NCBI GenBank assembly: GCA_963277665.1
Contig: OY728143.1
Coordinates: 537,016,394-537,080,393, forward strand
Length of the DNA stretch: 64,000 bases
From: Viscum album
Lineage: Eukaryota; Streptophyta; Magnoliopsida; Santalales; Viscaceae
Direction: 5' to 3'
Both the position numbers and the translations under genes were made by a program. The number at the start of each line of letters is the position of its first letter. Positions within the stretch are counted from its first letter, which is position 1. Under the pieces are notes generated by a model. That model did not search any database. It was not told the DNA's origin and saw nothing but the letters and a program-made list of their open reading frames with translations. This document shows, one piece after another, positions 11,094 through 24,060 of this stretch.

Positions 11094-11894
11094 TTTGTCA
11101 CAACCCATCTTTGGGGCCCGTTCCGTGACTACCCCAATACCGCCTTCCATAGGCCAAGGTCTAGAGACTATTACCAAAGGCATAAATCCCTAAGATGGGA
11201 AGGAATTTCCTTTATAAATGTAAAAAAAACAACAGAGTATGAAACATGAAGAAAACTCTATGTAAAACTGAGTACACAAGTAAGTGTTAAAAGGAAAAGG
11301 GGTTGGAAATACAAGCCCAACAGTAAAGTACAGGTACAGCGGAAAGCTTGTACTATCAAAAAAGTAAAACAACAATAACTGAGTCATCCTCCTAGAATCC
11401 CACCTAAAGGGTGGGTACAAAAGTTCTCATCAGTACCTCGGGTTCGTCTGTCTGCTCCATATACTTCTCATCAAGTGGTCCACCTCCGGGTACCGTCCAG
11501 CACTACAAGTCTCTACCTCGATTAGTGTTGTACGTCATCTGCATCTAACACAACGTTGTGTGGGCATAGCCCGTGTGGGGAAGAGTATACGATACTCAGT
11601 AGGGACCTCGAGACCCCAAAAGACTCCTAGAATCCATGAAGGATAAACCACAGAAGAAAGACACAAACACGAAATATCAACCAACTCTACTTAGGTATAT
11701 TCCCATATATATACCTAAGTTATCAATCTCAATTCGACTCTAACTCTCGAGCCCAAGCTCAACCCAGTCCACACAGGAAAATAAGTCAATCACATCGATG
11801 ATAATGATTGAAATTCAAGACTCTGCTCACACAAGTTTACATCTTTCATATAGCGATAGAGATGATCATATGTAGTCACTGATTCATCTATGTT

Positions 11895-12170
11895 GTCGGA
11901 CCCACAAAAGAGACATGTCCAGTTAAGATCTCTGACCCACACAAGATACAAGACCATCTACTCTATCAGACCCACACAGGATATAAGTATAGAGGTCAAT
12001 AATACCGGACCCACACCGGATACAAGAACAGTAGTAATCGTCGTCGAACACACGGAGGATTCCAGTACGGTAGTCATCGCCATCGAACTGACGAAGGATT
12101 ACAATATGCTAGTCATCGCAGTCGTACCCACGGAGGATTCCAGTACTATAGTTGAAGCAGTTGCAGCCAT
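11895..12170. repeat. 35-39 bp tandem array in E1 5' LTR
   Basis: Counterpart of the array at 3905-4190, with units such as 'gacccacacaggatataag' and 'cacacggaggattccag'. Unit order matches the other LTR, so the array predates insertion of this copy. Confidence 0.78.
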
Positions 12171-12529
12171 CTCAAGGGTTCCCGCAAATAACACGCTCGA
12201 TTCCGGGAGTGTCCGATCCTTGAGAAAAGGGGGGCGATGCATCAACTATCGCGAATTCTAGAGTTGATGTATCCCGATGTTCCATCTCATCAAACAGAAC
12301 CCAACACAATAGATGACACATCAATCGGACGCCTGGTCTGAGAGTTATTGGCTTTTCTATTCTAGGGGCCTGATTGGAATTACTTTCATTCCGTACCCGG
12401 ACAATTTCCAATGTTATCCAAAACTCACTTAGTTTATTGAAAAAGGACCGCCTCGTTGTAAGGTTCCCAGTGCCGTAGACGGTGCATTGATCAGATGCAT
12501 GATCATGAAGTTATTTGCATTTAAGAGAA

Positions 12530-13095
12530 ACGGGCCCGACTCGTTAAGCATGGTGGGATGGCGAGTCGTCCCGTCTTAGCTCGGTGGTTCCGACCCGGTG
12601 GGGCGTAGCCCGACCCGGCCCGGCAGGGCGCGGCCTGGCCCGGCTGGCGCAGCTCGGCTAGCTGGCCGAGCGGATTAGGGGCGCGGCCACCGGTCTTCTA
12701 AAACGATGGCACCGAGCGGCACCACCCTCCTGTCCAATCGGCCGAAGCCGGCGGGTCTTCCCGGCGCGTGCAACCCGCATGGACGGGCCGCAGTTCTCCC
12801 GCGTGGCACCTGCCGGTTCTGCGGACTCCTTCAACCCGCCCGGCATGTAGACAGCCAGTTCGCCGCCGAAGCGGCACGCAGTGCGCAAGCTGCGGTTCTT
12901 CGTATCACATCACACTCAGGGCGCCGTAGTTCCTTCGACCCGGCCGGCTGTAGCCAGCCGATTCTTCTTCGGCCAAGTGGCCCACGGATTTAGGCCACAT
13001 TTCTTCTCTATGAGGCCTACACACGGCCGCCGCTTCCTCCGGTCGTCAACGCCACCGCCTTCCTCGTCCCGTGGTTCTCCTCCAGCATGGTGCAA
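12530..13095. other. GC-rich block in E1 5' LTR
   Basis: Counterpart of 4540-5060, rich in CGGCC/GGCCCGG words and CpG, flanked by AT-rich sequence. Overlapping short frames on both strands (12658-12888, 12706-12993, 12881-13195) are by-products of GC-richness and do not match between the two LTRs. Confidence 0.7.
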
Positions 13096-14241
13096 AGACA
13101 CCCTGCCTTCTTTATTTAGCCCATGTCACCAAAACAACATTAACCAACGGAGGGTCATCAGGCCTTGCTGGTTCGACTCGTGCCCTCCGTATTAGTTGGT
13201 ATAAATTGGACAAAGTGAAACCAAGGCATACATCAAAGACCAAGAGTTTAATTTTATTCCATTAAATTTAATCAAAAACCCGTACCTCGATTTCAAGAAT
13301 GGTGCACATCAAGGAGCTATGGAAGAAAAGCATCGTGGAGGGTAGGCATCGCAGAAGACAGACGTTGATTCCGTTGACGTCGGGGTGCGTTCGAGGAGGA
13401 AGCGTAGTCAATGTTTCCTTGCAGACGACATTTCCTCCCTTGATGCAGAGGAATAAGAAGAATTACGACATTCCTCATGAGCGTCGCCTCACGTTCTTTC
13501 CTTGGTCGTCGAGAGGATATCGTTCCTCGTGTTCTTCAATGGTGAGGGATGAAGCTCTCCTCCAAATCTCCAAAAGCTCCACCACCAAATATTTTTTAAG
13601 AAAATATAATATTAAGGCTCCCCCAATTTTAATAAAATTTACATGCAATTCATATTGATTCAAAAGAGGGTCCAATTAATTAATGAAATTAATTAGATAG
13701 TATGGCACATTCAATGGGTGGGAGGTGGAGAGGATCCACCATAATAAATGAGAGGTGTTTTCAAATTAAATAAAGGGGTGTTAATGGGGAGTTAATGGGG
13801 TGTTGAAGGGTTAGGGGTTTGTGTGGGCCCACCACACATTATCTTCTCATGGGGGTTATGTGGGTGTAGGCCCCACCTCTAACCTTCCCTTCTAGGAAAT
13901 AACCACCACCAAACAAGAAAAATGTGTAAAAAAAATTATTTAATTTACCATAAAACCCCAAAAATTAACTTCTTCCCTTGAGAAAATGCAACTGCGGTAA
14001 AGTCCCCTTAAGAGAATACCAGGGCTGCGAGTTCATCAGTGGCCTCAGATATCAATTTCGAGTATCGGTTCAAAATATAGAGAAACCCGCATGTACGTTT
14101 ACTGAACGTGCCATAGAAAAACTCCAGAAATTGATTCCGGGAACACCAGGCGACAGAATCAGGTGCCGTCAGAAACCACAGACTCGTAAAATTCGAAAGA
14201 ATTTATGAAAATATTTTCCTTGAAATTTCCGACTCTTTACA

Positions 14242-14246
14242 TAAAT
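14242..14246. repeat. E1 target-site duplication, right copy (taaat)
   Basis: Identical to 3107-3111; E3 internal sequence resumes directly after it. Confidence 0.9.
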
Positions 14247-15473
14247 AATATATTTATCCCAAATAAATGTTATTAACTCCATAAGAGGCATATAATAAGG
14301 GATATAATTCCCTTAATATTTTATTATCTAAAAATATCATTTTACCATTATATCACTTTTTTTTGTAATTAGTACCATTAGACATATTTTGTTTAAATCC
14401 ATAATAAAAAACTAATGTGAAACAATCCTTTGATTTTTCATTACTTTTATAATATAAATTTCATTGAAATAAAACATCAATAACATATTTCTTAAATCAG
14501 TATATATATATACACTTTAAAACATCAACATAAACAATTTTTATAACCCATATCATTATTTGGTCCATGAGTTAACCCTTGAATTAGGTCATTGATTTCA
14601 TATAACTCCCAAGATCCCCACACATAATACAATTAATACTTTTACAATTTACTACTGTATGAACTTCATTTACACTATGAAAACATATTACACTTCCTTA
14701 GATACATTATCTTGTTTGATCGTTTAATTATTATTTACATGATCAAAATTAAACTTTCTTTCCTCTATAGTAATTATCACATGAACATTCAAAAAAATAT
14801 ATCTTCCGCTTATTTGTTGTGTTAATATAGTCACTAAAGGTTTAATTTTCAATCATATATCTCTATATATGACTAGGAATATTCACAAGGTTTCACCATC
14901 CATTTATTTTTTCATTTAGTTGCTCATGTTGACAATTATTCCATTTTCTGTTAAATTTATTATTAACATAAATCCTCTTAAGTCCATCAACTTTCTAATA
15001 CCAAAAACCACAGTATGAGGAACAATAATCATAGTGAGATATCACTAAAAATTATATATACAATGTCTAAATCATGACACCTTATTTCCAATCAATGACA
15101 CATTATGTTAAACCTAGTTTAACCTTAGATATAATATATTTATGTAATTCATAATGGTTTATAAATAAAATGTGAATTCACCCCAGCATGGCCCCTAGTA
15201 GTGTTAAACCAGGTGTACAGTAAGGGAAAATTTACCATGCATCATAATAATGGTTAAGATATATTTGAAAAATTCTTTTTAGGGTTATTATTATTATAAT
15301 AATCTATTCCAAAACCACATCCACCTATAGTACCCAAGTAAGAATTCATCCCTAATAAAACCATACAATATCTATCTTATAAAAAATTTAAAATGTTATC
15401 ATATACATAGGCTTATCCGAAATGTCTTCATTATAGTTCCATAATCCTAATGTAATAATATTGACTAAATCTA
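14247..15473 (-). other. E3 internal region, right part, no readable gene
   Basis: From its position this should be the leader and gag of E3 on the minus strand. The short word 'atcttccgcttattt' at about 14803 also occurs in the gag region of E2 near 31480, a hint of gag ancestry, but no frame or zinc knuckle can be read. AT-rich and full of stops. Confidence 0.4.
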
Positions 15474-15485
15474 GCTATTATACCA
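15474..15485 (-). other. E3 primer-binding site, degraded
   Basis: On the element strand TGGTATAATAGC lies two bases from the right LTR. It resembles the Met-tRNA site TGGTATCAGAGC and has the same spacing to the LTR as in E2. Confidence 0.5.
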
Positions 15486-15487
15486 AC

Positions 15488-18400
15488 TATAGTGATTTAT
15501 AATTTTCATACATAAGTATTACATCTTATTAAATGAATATTCATTATATAAAATTATTATCCATGCCGTAACTATAATGGTTTAGTATCTCTGGATACGA
15601 TATATACATTTCTTTTATTTCATGAAAGATCACCAATGTTTACCAAATAGAACGTTACATACGTATAAACTACATAATAATATTTATTTTTAACATTGGG
15701 AAGGAAAAAAAATAAGAAATGGTGTGCTCAAATGATCAGTATGGGTAAACATAAGAGATATTAATAATGAATGTTACACGACTATAAAATAATCATAAGG
15801 GTATGAGAAAATGATGACAAATTAAAATGTTCACACCCAATTTTTCCTTGATCATAATAAATAAACATAGAATAAATATTTATCATAGTAATATAATTTA
15901 ATAATAAGAGTGTGGAATCCTCAACAGTCAATCATCAAGCATAAGATCATTATATATACAAATGAATGTATAAAAAACCAAAGATTATATCTTTGTGAAT
16001 ATATATAAATAGAAACAAGTTTACTCATTAAAATGAGGACATGAAATAAGGTCATCACATAAATTTATGGATGTGAAACCAGGTCCAAGAATAATATTAT
16101 GAAATTCTCATCCACACATAATCTTATAGAAATTAAAACAATATCTACACATATAATTATGATCAAGAAATCAGGTTCACACACAACCCATTTATCTCAT
16201 GATTATCCATATTTATCTAATGCATTATAGTAATATATAATTCTAGTCCCACCCATCACATAATTATATTTCATTCACTTGTGTAAAATGAGATCACAAA
16301 ACATTAAGAATATATTATAACCTTTGTAAAGTAAATGGAATTCATAAACATTTCAACAATTTATCATATCATAGCCCATTCGAAAGAGAAAAGTTTCCAG
16401 AAAATATCATAATCATAATATTAATCATAATCCATTTGGAGAAAGAATAAGAATGATATTATTGGATCTTATTCCTATTAAAATTTATGTAACATCTAAT
16501 GATTTCATAATATATGGAAATTCCTTTAAAAGATCAGTTGGAATATTTTTTAGGGAAAAAAAATTTCTATTTGAAATCTCTTATAGAAATAATTTTTTCC
16601 AAATTTTAATAAAAGTTATTTTCAAGGAAAATAAAATTAGATAATTTCAAATAAATCATGTAATAATTTATTAGTCATGATAATGGGAAGTTTAATTTTT
16701 TCTATGAATGTTAAAATATTGTTTTAATTACATAGTTCGTAAAAATTTGTACGTATCTCGTTTGGAAATTAAAAAGAAGATTCCATTTATTTTTTAAAAT
16801 ATTCAAACATAGGAATAAATTAATTTGAAAAATCATTGGATTAGTTTAAAAATATCATCTAAAATAATTTAATAAAACATATACATTTAAAAAAGTACTT
16901 TTGATAAAAAAGATTAATAAAGTAGAGTTCTTTTAAAACATTCTTTCAGTTTATTGGGTTTTAAATGAAAAAAAATGAAATAAGAATTGTAATCTCTATA
17001 AATAAAAATTGGATAATAAATTTAATGGGATTATTGGGAGTTAAATAATGAAATTTATTAATTCTAAAATTAATCAAAAAAACACACTAAATAAAAATAT
17101 GGTAATATAAAACCATGTCCACTTTGGTAAATTTTGAATCGTGATTCACATTAAATAATAATTTGAAAAGAAAATATAAATGAAATTAACATAAAAATAA
17201 TTATGAAATAAATTTTAAAAGTGGTAGTATATAAATAAAATAAACAGAAATAGGGACATAACATCAAATATATCTCAACGAAATAATTTTGAGTTAAAGA
17301 ACACCTACAACTTTGGAAATATTTAAATTTAAACCCCATGAAATAGATAACCACATAGGGGTTTTTAAATACCCATAATATTTAGGATAATTATCATAAA
17401 ATAATTTTCTAGTAATTATATACACCACATAAAATAAAAAATTGTTGAATATTCCATGTGTCACACCTAAATAAATGTGTGATGAAAATCCATTACATCA
17501 AGTTAGAATTGTGTTAAAAATGATTTAAAATCATGTATAATAAGTTTCAATTTATTATAATTATACAAAAAATCATGTATATAAAAATATTAATATATAT
17601 GTATACTATCCAATTGTAATTTTTCAATACCAATTTATTAAATATTATTTTTTTAAATCATAGTTTCTGGGTGTTAACTATTTCATTTTTAATGATATTT
17701 TTTGTTCAGTAGTTCAGTTTATTATATATTGAATTTGGTTAAACAATTCATATAATATCAATAATGATATTAACATCATAAATATTCATTATATTTTTAT
17801 TTATATACATTATTATAACTTATATATATAAATAATATACACCATTCATAGAAATGGTAGGTTGTAAGTATGCGTGAACGCTATAATCCCTTTTCAACAG
17901 ATGAAAAAAGAATTATAAATAAAAGTTCAACCTGAAATAATCATTATTATATGACATATATCATATATATTCATTAAATGTATCTCTATTACTATCCACG
18001 TAATGAATAAATGAAAACAAACCATATTGCTTCATGGAGGTGGCAAGAACCACGTATACAAAACGACATTATCATTTTGTTATAGATTGAATGATAAGAA
18101 GTAGATATGATATTATATTTAAAGAAGAATAATTATGTCATAAATATAAAATATAAATTTTTAAACCATCATAATAACCATATACGGAATATGGTGATGA
18201 AAATTTAGTTGTATCGCTTCGTGGAGGCTCTAATTCACATATATGCATGTGTGATACCTTCACTTCGAATAAATTGGACATGGGTGAAGATAATAGTTTT
18301 ACATAATAATAATAATATTTTATTATTTTTATGGTACTGAAGTTATTATTTTATGATGAAAAATAGATATTTATAGGAGGTAGAAAAAGAAATAAATTTA

Positions 18401-20348
18401 AAGATGCTGTGTAAAACTATTACCTCTTCTTCTGTATGCCTCCTTTAGAAACCCAATTAAAGACCATTTGATTTGTATTTTTTGAATAAAAAAATTATAT
18501 ATAATGTATATATAATTTGAGAAGATAACTGGGTAGATATTGGTAGCTATATATTTCTCAAAAAGTGTAAATAATAGAAAAAAGGGTTTTCCTTTTAAAT
18601 GGGGGGCACACTTGGAATTGCTGAAAGGATTAAAATATAGTTAATTATTTATTAATAACAAAGAACCCAAATGGAAATTTAATAAAAAAAATATTATAAT
18701 TTGTAAATATCATTTAAAAATGGGCTTTAGGAATGTTTTTGTGCTATTTTATAACTTATTATTTGGTTTAACCCCTTTATTAATCCTTTTTAGCATTAAC
18801 TAATGTAACAAGTTTTTTAGTATTAAAGGGTTATATATTTAATTATAATTTTACAATTTGTTAATAAATTAAAATGATGTGAAATTTTTGAATATTTATT
18901 ATCCTACATGTCCAATTTCATGATTTTTATGAATTTAAAATAATTTAATGAAATATTATTTTTTATAAAATTTCATTATTGTTAGGTTTGGTACTATTCA
19001 TTTAATTTGACTTATAATAATAATGATTATTATGTGATTCTAATATAAACCATTCAAACATCCATAATATGTGAAATTTATTTATAAAATTTGTTTAACA
19101 GAAAAATTAATCTAAATTTCATTACTTTTACCATTTTTAAAATCATTTAGTTTATTTTTTTATTAATTGAATAAATACAATGTTGGGTTCATGTTAACAT
19201 TTAAAGTAATTATAATATCGCTAAAAATGATTAATAAATTACCATAATAAAAAATAATAATTATTATTTCAAAAACTCATTTATAATCTAAATTATAGGC
19301 TTTTATCCTTATATACTTTTTAGAGATATTAAAGTTAGAAGAGTGGTGTTTTTTAATTTTCTTTACTTAAAATAGTATAAATTTCATTATCAATGTAAAA
19401 TGTAAAAAATGAAATATATTAGAATTTTCATTGTCTATGGTCAATCATCATCCATAAAAATAAATATAGAAATCATTTGGGTTGATTTTAGAACCTTATC
19501 TCATGGTTTGGACCTTGTTTACCTATTTTACCCTTACATAGGTGATAAATATTTACCACAATAAATTTTTTTAATTTAAAAACAAAAGGGGATTATTTAA
19601 AAAATAATGTCCTTTTGATTTGAAATATGGTATCCAATTTTCATTATTTAATTTTTAAAATTTGTAGAATGTAATTTTAAAATTAACGTCTGAAACTCAA
19701 TAAAAAATAATCGTCATAGAAATTTGTTTTAAGAATAAAAATTATCTTCTATCAAAATATTGATTTTTTTTGTTTAAAATGAAATTAATTGGGAACTTTT
19801 AACCTGAATATTTATATTTAAGTTCAATTCAAATTCCAGGAAGTTATGGGACCTATAATTTACCTGATTTAATGAAAATAATTGATAGTATTTAAAAAAT
19901 ATGTATTTTTTTACTTTTCATAGAAAAATAAATCATTTCAAAAAATAAAAAAATATCAACCTAATTTAGTTTGGGATATGATCATTTAAAATTTATTATC
20001 ATTTTATGAAATAAAATTTTTAAATGTGGGGAAAATTAATTATATCCTCTGCACACAAAATGTAATAAAAATTATTTTTAGAGAAAATGTGTGGCCTCAC
20101 TAAAAAACAATGTGTTATTTTTTCTTAATAATTAATATATTGATTTTTATGGAGTAGAAAAATTATTTATATATTTCATAATGTGGTTAATCATATTCAT
20201 ACCCTCCAACTAAAAAACCTTTTTATAATGATCACATTCCAATAATAATATGTTAATAATATATATATATTTTCGTAAATCTCGATGTTCTGTGTTAAGA
20301 AAGATAATAAGTTTATTATCATTTTAAACCAATTTTTTTTGTGTTACA
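15488..20348 (-). repeat. E3 right (5') LTR
   Basis: About 4.9-kb LTR. Its start was placed by aligning the primer-site junction with that of E2. A block at 15705-15770 ('ggtgtgctcaaatgatcagt') matches E2 LTR blocks at about 24320 and 33040. It carries the purine-rich stretch and 'attacctcttcttctg' (about 18419) also seen in E2 at 26068 and 34786. The last 1.75 kb matches 199-1973. It is longer than the E2 LTRs, so it may contain an unrecognised insertion. Short frames at 16453-16644 and 17151-17354 are not supported. Confidence 0.65.
17850..18290. repeat. About 180-195 bp tandem units in E3 right LTR
   Basis: Two clear and one weaker copy of a unit whose core reads 'cttcatggaggtgg' followed by a 'cgtatac/catatatgcatg' stretch, near 17853, 18030 and 18223. 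The same unit occurs in E4 and E2 LTRs. It is probably a shared regulatory or structural repeat of this LTR superfamily; function unknown. Confidence 0.6.
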
Positions 20349-21219
20349 AAGGCACCGTTTCTTGATCACTATGGGTCTTATAACAAATTTTACACCTAAT
20401 AATTCTTTTAAACCTTCCTTGGATTCACATGGTTTGATTACTTAATAATTTTCAAACCTATTCTTTGAATTGATGTCTAATTCATACTCTGGGATGCCTG
20501 GGATGGAATTCATGGGTCCTATAATTACATTTTGGGTTCTACATTTATACATATATGTTTTAGGGTGAAGAGGGTATGATCAAATAGGCCCTACCTATAA
20601 GCCTATGATCCACACAATTCCACTACATTTACTATTACCCAATATATATACTCTACACACCTTATATTTTATACTCAATTACTGTAAATACATTATACAT
20701 CATTGGTGGTGTAATTATAAGTTATATTTACTCCCTATTCGAACCATCAGTTAGTTCATTTGTAAATACCTTAGCTATAGTATAATAATTAACTGGTGCC
20801 TCATTTTTGATACATATCTTGGCCTAGGGCCGAGAATATGAGTCATGGATAGATCATGATATTAGGATATCGATTGGAGTTGGGATGAAATAGTTATTTA
20901 AATATTTTCATATATCCCATTAGTATGTGTATTACTTGTTTTATGGATTAGCTACCTTTTAACTATAGCATAATACATTATTTTGTGGTTGGTTTTGTTA
21001 TCACTTGTCCAGTTGTGTGTGTTTTTATTATCTTCTCAATTTTTGTTTCATTTATTTTCTTCTACATTTAGTACTGACCCAGTGGGTATAGTATTCCCCC
21101 CGCATTACTATTATTCCAACGCAGCTATTACATAGCCTATGGTGTGAAAGGTGGGGCGCTTAAGGAAATATGGCCCTCTAGTTCAGTTTAATACTAGTGA
21201 ATTGATATGGGGACATAAA
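20349..21219. other. Unassigned repeat-like segment between E3 and E4
   Basis: Starts directly after the E3 LTR end, so its first bases (aaggc) would be the E3 target duplication. The right-hand part at 20780-21215 is less AT-rich. In 'gtgggtatagtattccccc' and the following 100 bases it resembles the layout of the end of the E5 LTR (40650-40760, 58805-58915), so it may be a plus-strand LTR fragment. That match is weak. No gene is seen. Confidence 0.35.
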
Positions 21220-23720
21220 AAACTTTTTAAAGAAGATATATATTGAATAATAAGAGTTTTCATAAAAACATCGAGACATTTAAAACTAGATTTAAAAGAA
21301 AAATTCCTTACCTTGAGTCACAAATAACTACATACATATTTTACATGCCTTAACAATAAAACCATAATAATTATTTATGATAATAAAAACGTTTTAAATT
21401 TTAATTAATTTATAATTATACCTTTTTATTTCATATCTTATCATATTAAATTTAGTTACTAAATTATTTATGTTCACATCTTACATTTTGAGGTCGTTTT
21501 TTCCTTAAAATTTAAAACCACTTAAGTAGTTTAAATGAATTCAAACAGATCATGGTTACATCATCTTTAAAATATTAAAATTATTAAAATTATTATTTTT
21601 TAAATTTAATTTACTTTTCTGACCATTCATATAATTCGATAATGAAAAATGAGATATATCATTCATGGAGGTTGTAGTCTGCATGTACGCAGGAGGTACA
21701 TTCTCATTTTTCTAGTTGACGAAAAAAATAAAAGATAAATTTATACCATAATATAATAATAATTATATGATAATTATCTTATTTATTTATTAAATCCATA
21801 TTTTTGACTGGCCTTGGGAGGTGTTAATAAAAAATGAATTTCATCGCTTCATGGAGACGGTAATCTATATCTACGTACGAGTGACATTTTCTATTTTCTA
21901 ATGTAAGAGGATGTTAAATTAAAGATAATATTTTATCTTTTAAAATAATAATCATGTCATATAAATAATATATATCCTTTAAATAAATATTTATAACTAT
22001 TTATGAGTGTTAGTGATTAAAAACAAAACACATCACTTCATGGAGGTGAAATCTTTCATAGACACATGAACATTGTTTTCATTTCCAATAGGATGGAAAA
22101 GAGGTATAAGATATTTATTACACAAATATAATAACATTTTGTTATGTTAAATATATTAATTTAATTATATATAATGATTATAATATATTAAATGTTGGTG
22201 GAATAATATGTCAACATGAAAGAATACTGTTTAGACTTATAGCTCTTCATTAGATATCATTCTTTGGATTACACCTTATGTGTTATAGAATTAATATAAT
22301 AGTGATAACAAAACATAAATAATTTATGGTGGAGATTTGGATAATTGTTTTGGAAGAAATGTTTTTGTATAAGGTGCTTATTGTGTTTAGAGTGTTGAGG
22401 ATATGATGTGTCCATTTATAAGTGAGTGGAGTGACATCCTTTTAAATATTTATAATTTTAAAATATAACAAATGGATTTCTCATGGAAGGATGATCCAAT
22501 TTAGAAAAATTTAAAATAGAATTTAATTTAAAGTCATAATAAACTCATACAATAATATTAATGAAAATTTATAGATATTTAAATTCTTATGTTTCAGTTT
22601 CACCCCCCTTTTTACACATTTAATCCTTCCCTATGGTGACAAATTGTTACCATGGTAACTATTCACTATGACAGAAAATTATGTTTAATGGAAATGCTGA
22701 TCCAAAATATAAAATAATTTTTCTAAAAGAAATTTTCCAGAGGTGGTAAGAATTAATATTAAAAAAAGTACATGTAAGATAACAGAAAAAAAGGTTTTTA
22801 CAAAATATTCCTTTTCTATGCATAAAAATGAATTTATTCCAAAACCATTTATAATGTTGATTTCCATGGAATAAATTGTAATATTTTGAATTAGCTTAGA
22901 ATTATTTTACATTCAAGACAATCAAAAAATAGAAGTTACCTTACGAGTACTTTCTTAAAATAGATGAACAAAAATATAGTTTTTTTATCAATATAATACT
23001 TAGATTTCAAAAATGTCAAAAATTGATTTATAATTTCAAACAAATTATAATAATTTTTAAAAATATATTTTTTCTAAAATTTCTTTTCTTAAACACTCAT
23101 ATCATGATAATGTCATAATAATGACATTGTTTGTTAAATCATAATCTTTCGCTTTTCTCCCAAAGATCAACTATTTCAAAAATATATAAAAAATTTATCT
23201 TAATAATATTTAGAAACTATGAACTAAAAAATTAATATAATTTTATCAAATTGAAATTCTAAAATTCATAAATTTCTTGTTTTAATAAAATTATTATTTA
23301 CAAAAAATTCCTTATATACATAAATTACCTTTTATACTTAAATTTTTCTTATTCTTATTTCATATTAATTACTATTTAAATGAATATTAATATAATTTTT
23401 TCTAATTTAAAATATTACATATTATCATAATTATCAATTTAAATATATTAATTAGGATAGAACACAACAATTTGAAACCATTTCATAAAAAAAATATTTT
23501 TTAATGTTAAATAAATTTATTGATTTATCTTCTACATAAAATAATTCTTAGTTGATTATAATAGTTTTGTCAAAAATAGGTTCTATTATTTTTAAATATC
23601 TTATAATAATATTCGTATTATGTTTTACAAATAATTTTGGGGAAAATATATGTGTGACTTAAACTATCATACAAAGTATTATTTTCAAGAAGGTACATTA
23701 AAAAACATCATAGTATTATA
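21220..23720 (-). repeat. E4 left (3') LTR, truncated
   Basis: LTR of the same superfamily as E2/E3. It contains three copies of the 190-bp unit, a trailing AT-rich half like that of E2 and E3, and ends 'tagtattata' at 23720 next to a polypurine-type tract. The first part, about 1.1 kb compared with the E2 LTR, is missing, so the copy is cut at about 21220. Small frames such as 22685-22867 are not supported as genes. Confidence 0.6.
21640..22230. repeat. Three 190-bp tandem units in E4 LTR
   Basis: Units begin near 21660, 21848 and 22035, each with 'cttcatggagg' or 'attcatggagg', then a segment like 'ctacgtacgagtgacatt'. Spacing is about 190 bp. E2 LTRs carry two units each. Confidence 0.7.
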
Positions 23721-23731
23721 TTCTCCCCCTT
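23721..23731 (-). other. E4 polypurine tract
   Basis: Plus strand ttctcccccct-like run (AGGGGGAGAA on the element strand) touching the LTR end, as in E2 and E3. Confidence 0.6.
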
Positions 23732-24055
23732 AAAAGAATAATGTAATAACAATTTTGATTTGTACATTAATATTTTTACCATAAAATATGTAAATAATAT
23801 ATAATTTTTTCCTGATAATTATTTTCTTTGTCATTATAAGGAATCTTAATATTTATTAAGTAAATGTTCCTAAAACTATATATGTTTCATTAGAATAGTC
23901 ATAATTTTGAAACAGTTTCCAAATGATTAATCTTTTATTTGGGATGTATTTTCCATATAAGTTGTGATAGATTTTTCTTCCAATTTATTTAGATGAGGAA
24001 TTATTTTATCATAAACATGTAGATTAAAAGAAAATATACTTACATTATCTCTATC
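23732..24055 (-). other. E4 internal region, left part, no readable gene
   Basis: 324 bases of AT-rich sequence between the E4 tract and the E2 insertion. This is where the end of pol would be, but no chromodomain motif can be read. Confidence 0.45.
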
Positions 24056-24060
24056 TATTT
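24056..24060. repeat. E2 target-site duplication, left copy (tattt)
   Basis: tattt before the E2 LTR; identical copy at 36501-36505. Perfect 5-bp duplication. Confidence 0.85.

Larger units (their letters stand above)
3112..14241 (-). mobile_element. E1: complete, decayed Ty3/gypsy chromovirus
   Basis: Full-length 11.1-kb element on the minus strand, inserted in the internal region of E3. It has LTRs at 3112-6256 and 11096-14241, a perfect 5-bp target duplication, a primer site beside the 5' LTR and a polypurine tract beside the 3' LTR. The internal order on the minus strand is gag, zinc knuckle, protease, RT, RNase H, integrase, chromodomain, the order of plant chromoviruses. LTR length above 3 kb and the CR-type chromodomain suggest the Tekay/Del group. 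Coding is split over several frames with many stops. It is the most readable element in the window, keeping the protease DTG, the RT IDD and the integrase QTDGQTE. Confidence 0.95.
11096..14241 (-). repeat. E1 5' LTR (high-coordinate copy)
   Basis: 3146-bp LTR, tgtcacaaccc to ctctttaca on the plus strand, partner of 3112-6256. The promoter for the element should lie here, but I could not place a TATA box or start site with confidence. It contains the second tandem array (about 11895-12170) and the second GC-rich block (about 12530-13095). No gene in it is supported. Confidence 0.95.
199..20348 (-). mobile_element. E3: old chromovirus-type LTR retrotransposon, interrupted by E1
   Basis: Minus-strand LTR element that begins left of the window. 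The end of its left (3') LTR at 1850-1973 matches the end of its right LTR at 20230-20348; both finish in a 'gtgctaca/gtgttaca' terminus. A polypurine-type tract follows the left copy at 1974-1982 and a Met-tRNA-type primer site precedes the right copy at 15474-15485, which fixes the orientation. Only about 2.4 kb of its own internal sequence remains (1974-3106 plus 14247-15487), and E1 sits between. No gag or pol frame could be read there. It is either a non-autonomous derivative or a heavily deleted autonomous copy. The LTR layout resembles that of E2 and E4, so all three belong to one LTR superfamily. Confidence 0.7.

Noticed and set aside
11890..12261. 123-residue plus-strand frame
   Set aside because: Produced by the 39-bp tandem units in the E1 5' LTR; period is a multiple of three. 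The equivalent plus-strand frame in the other LTR is not open.
17625..17640. Alternative E3 primer site at 'caataccaattta'
   Set aside because: LTR sequence shared with E2 (for example the block at 15705-15770) lies to its left, so it is inside the LTR; the site at 15474 has the right spacing.
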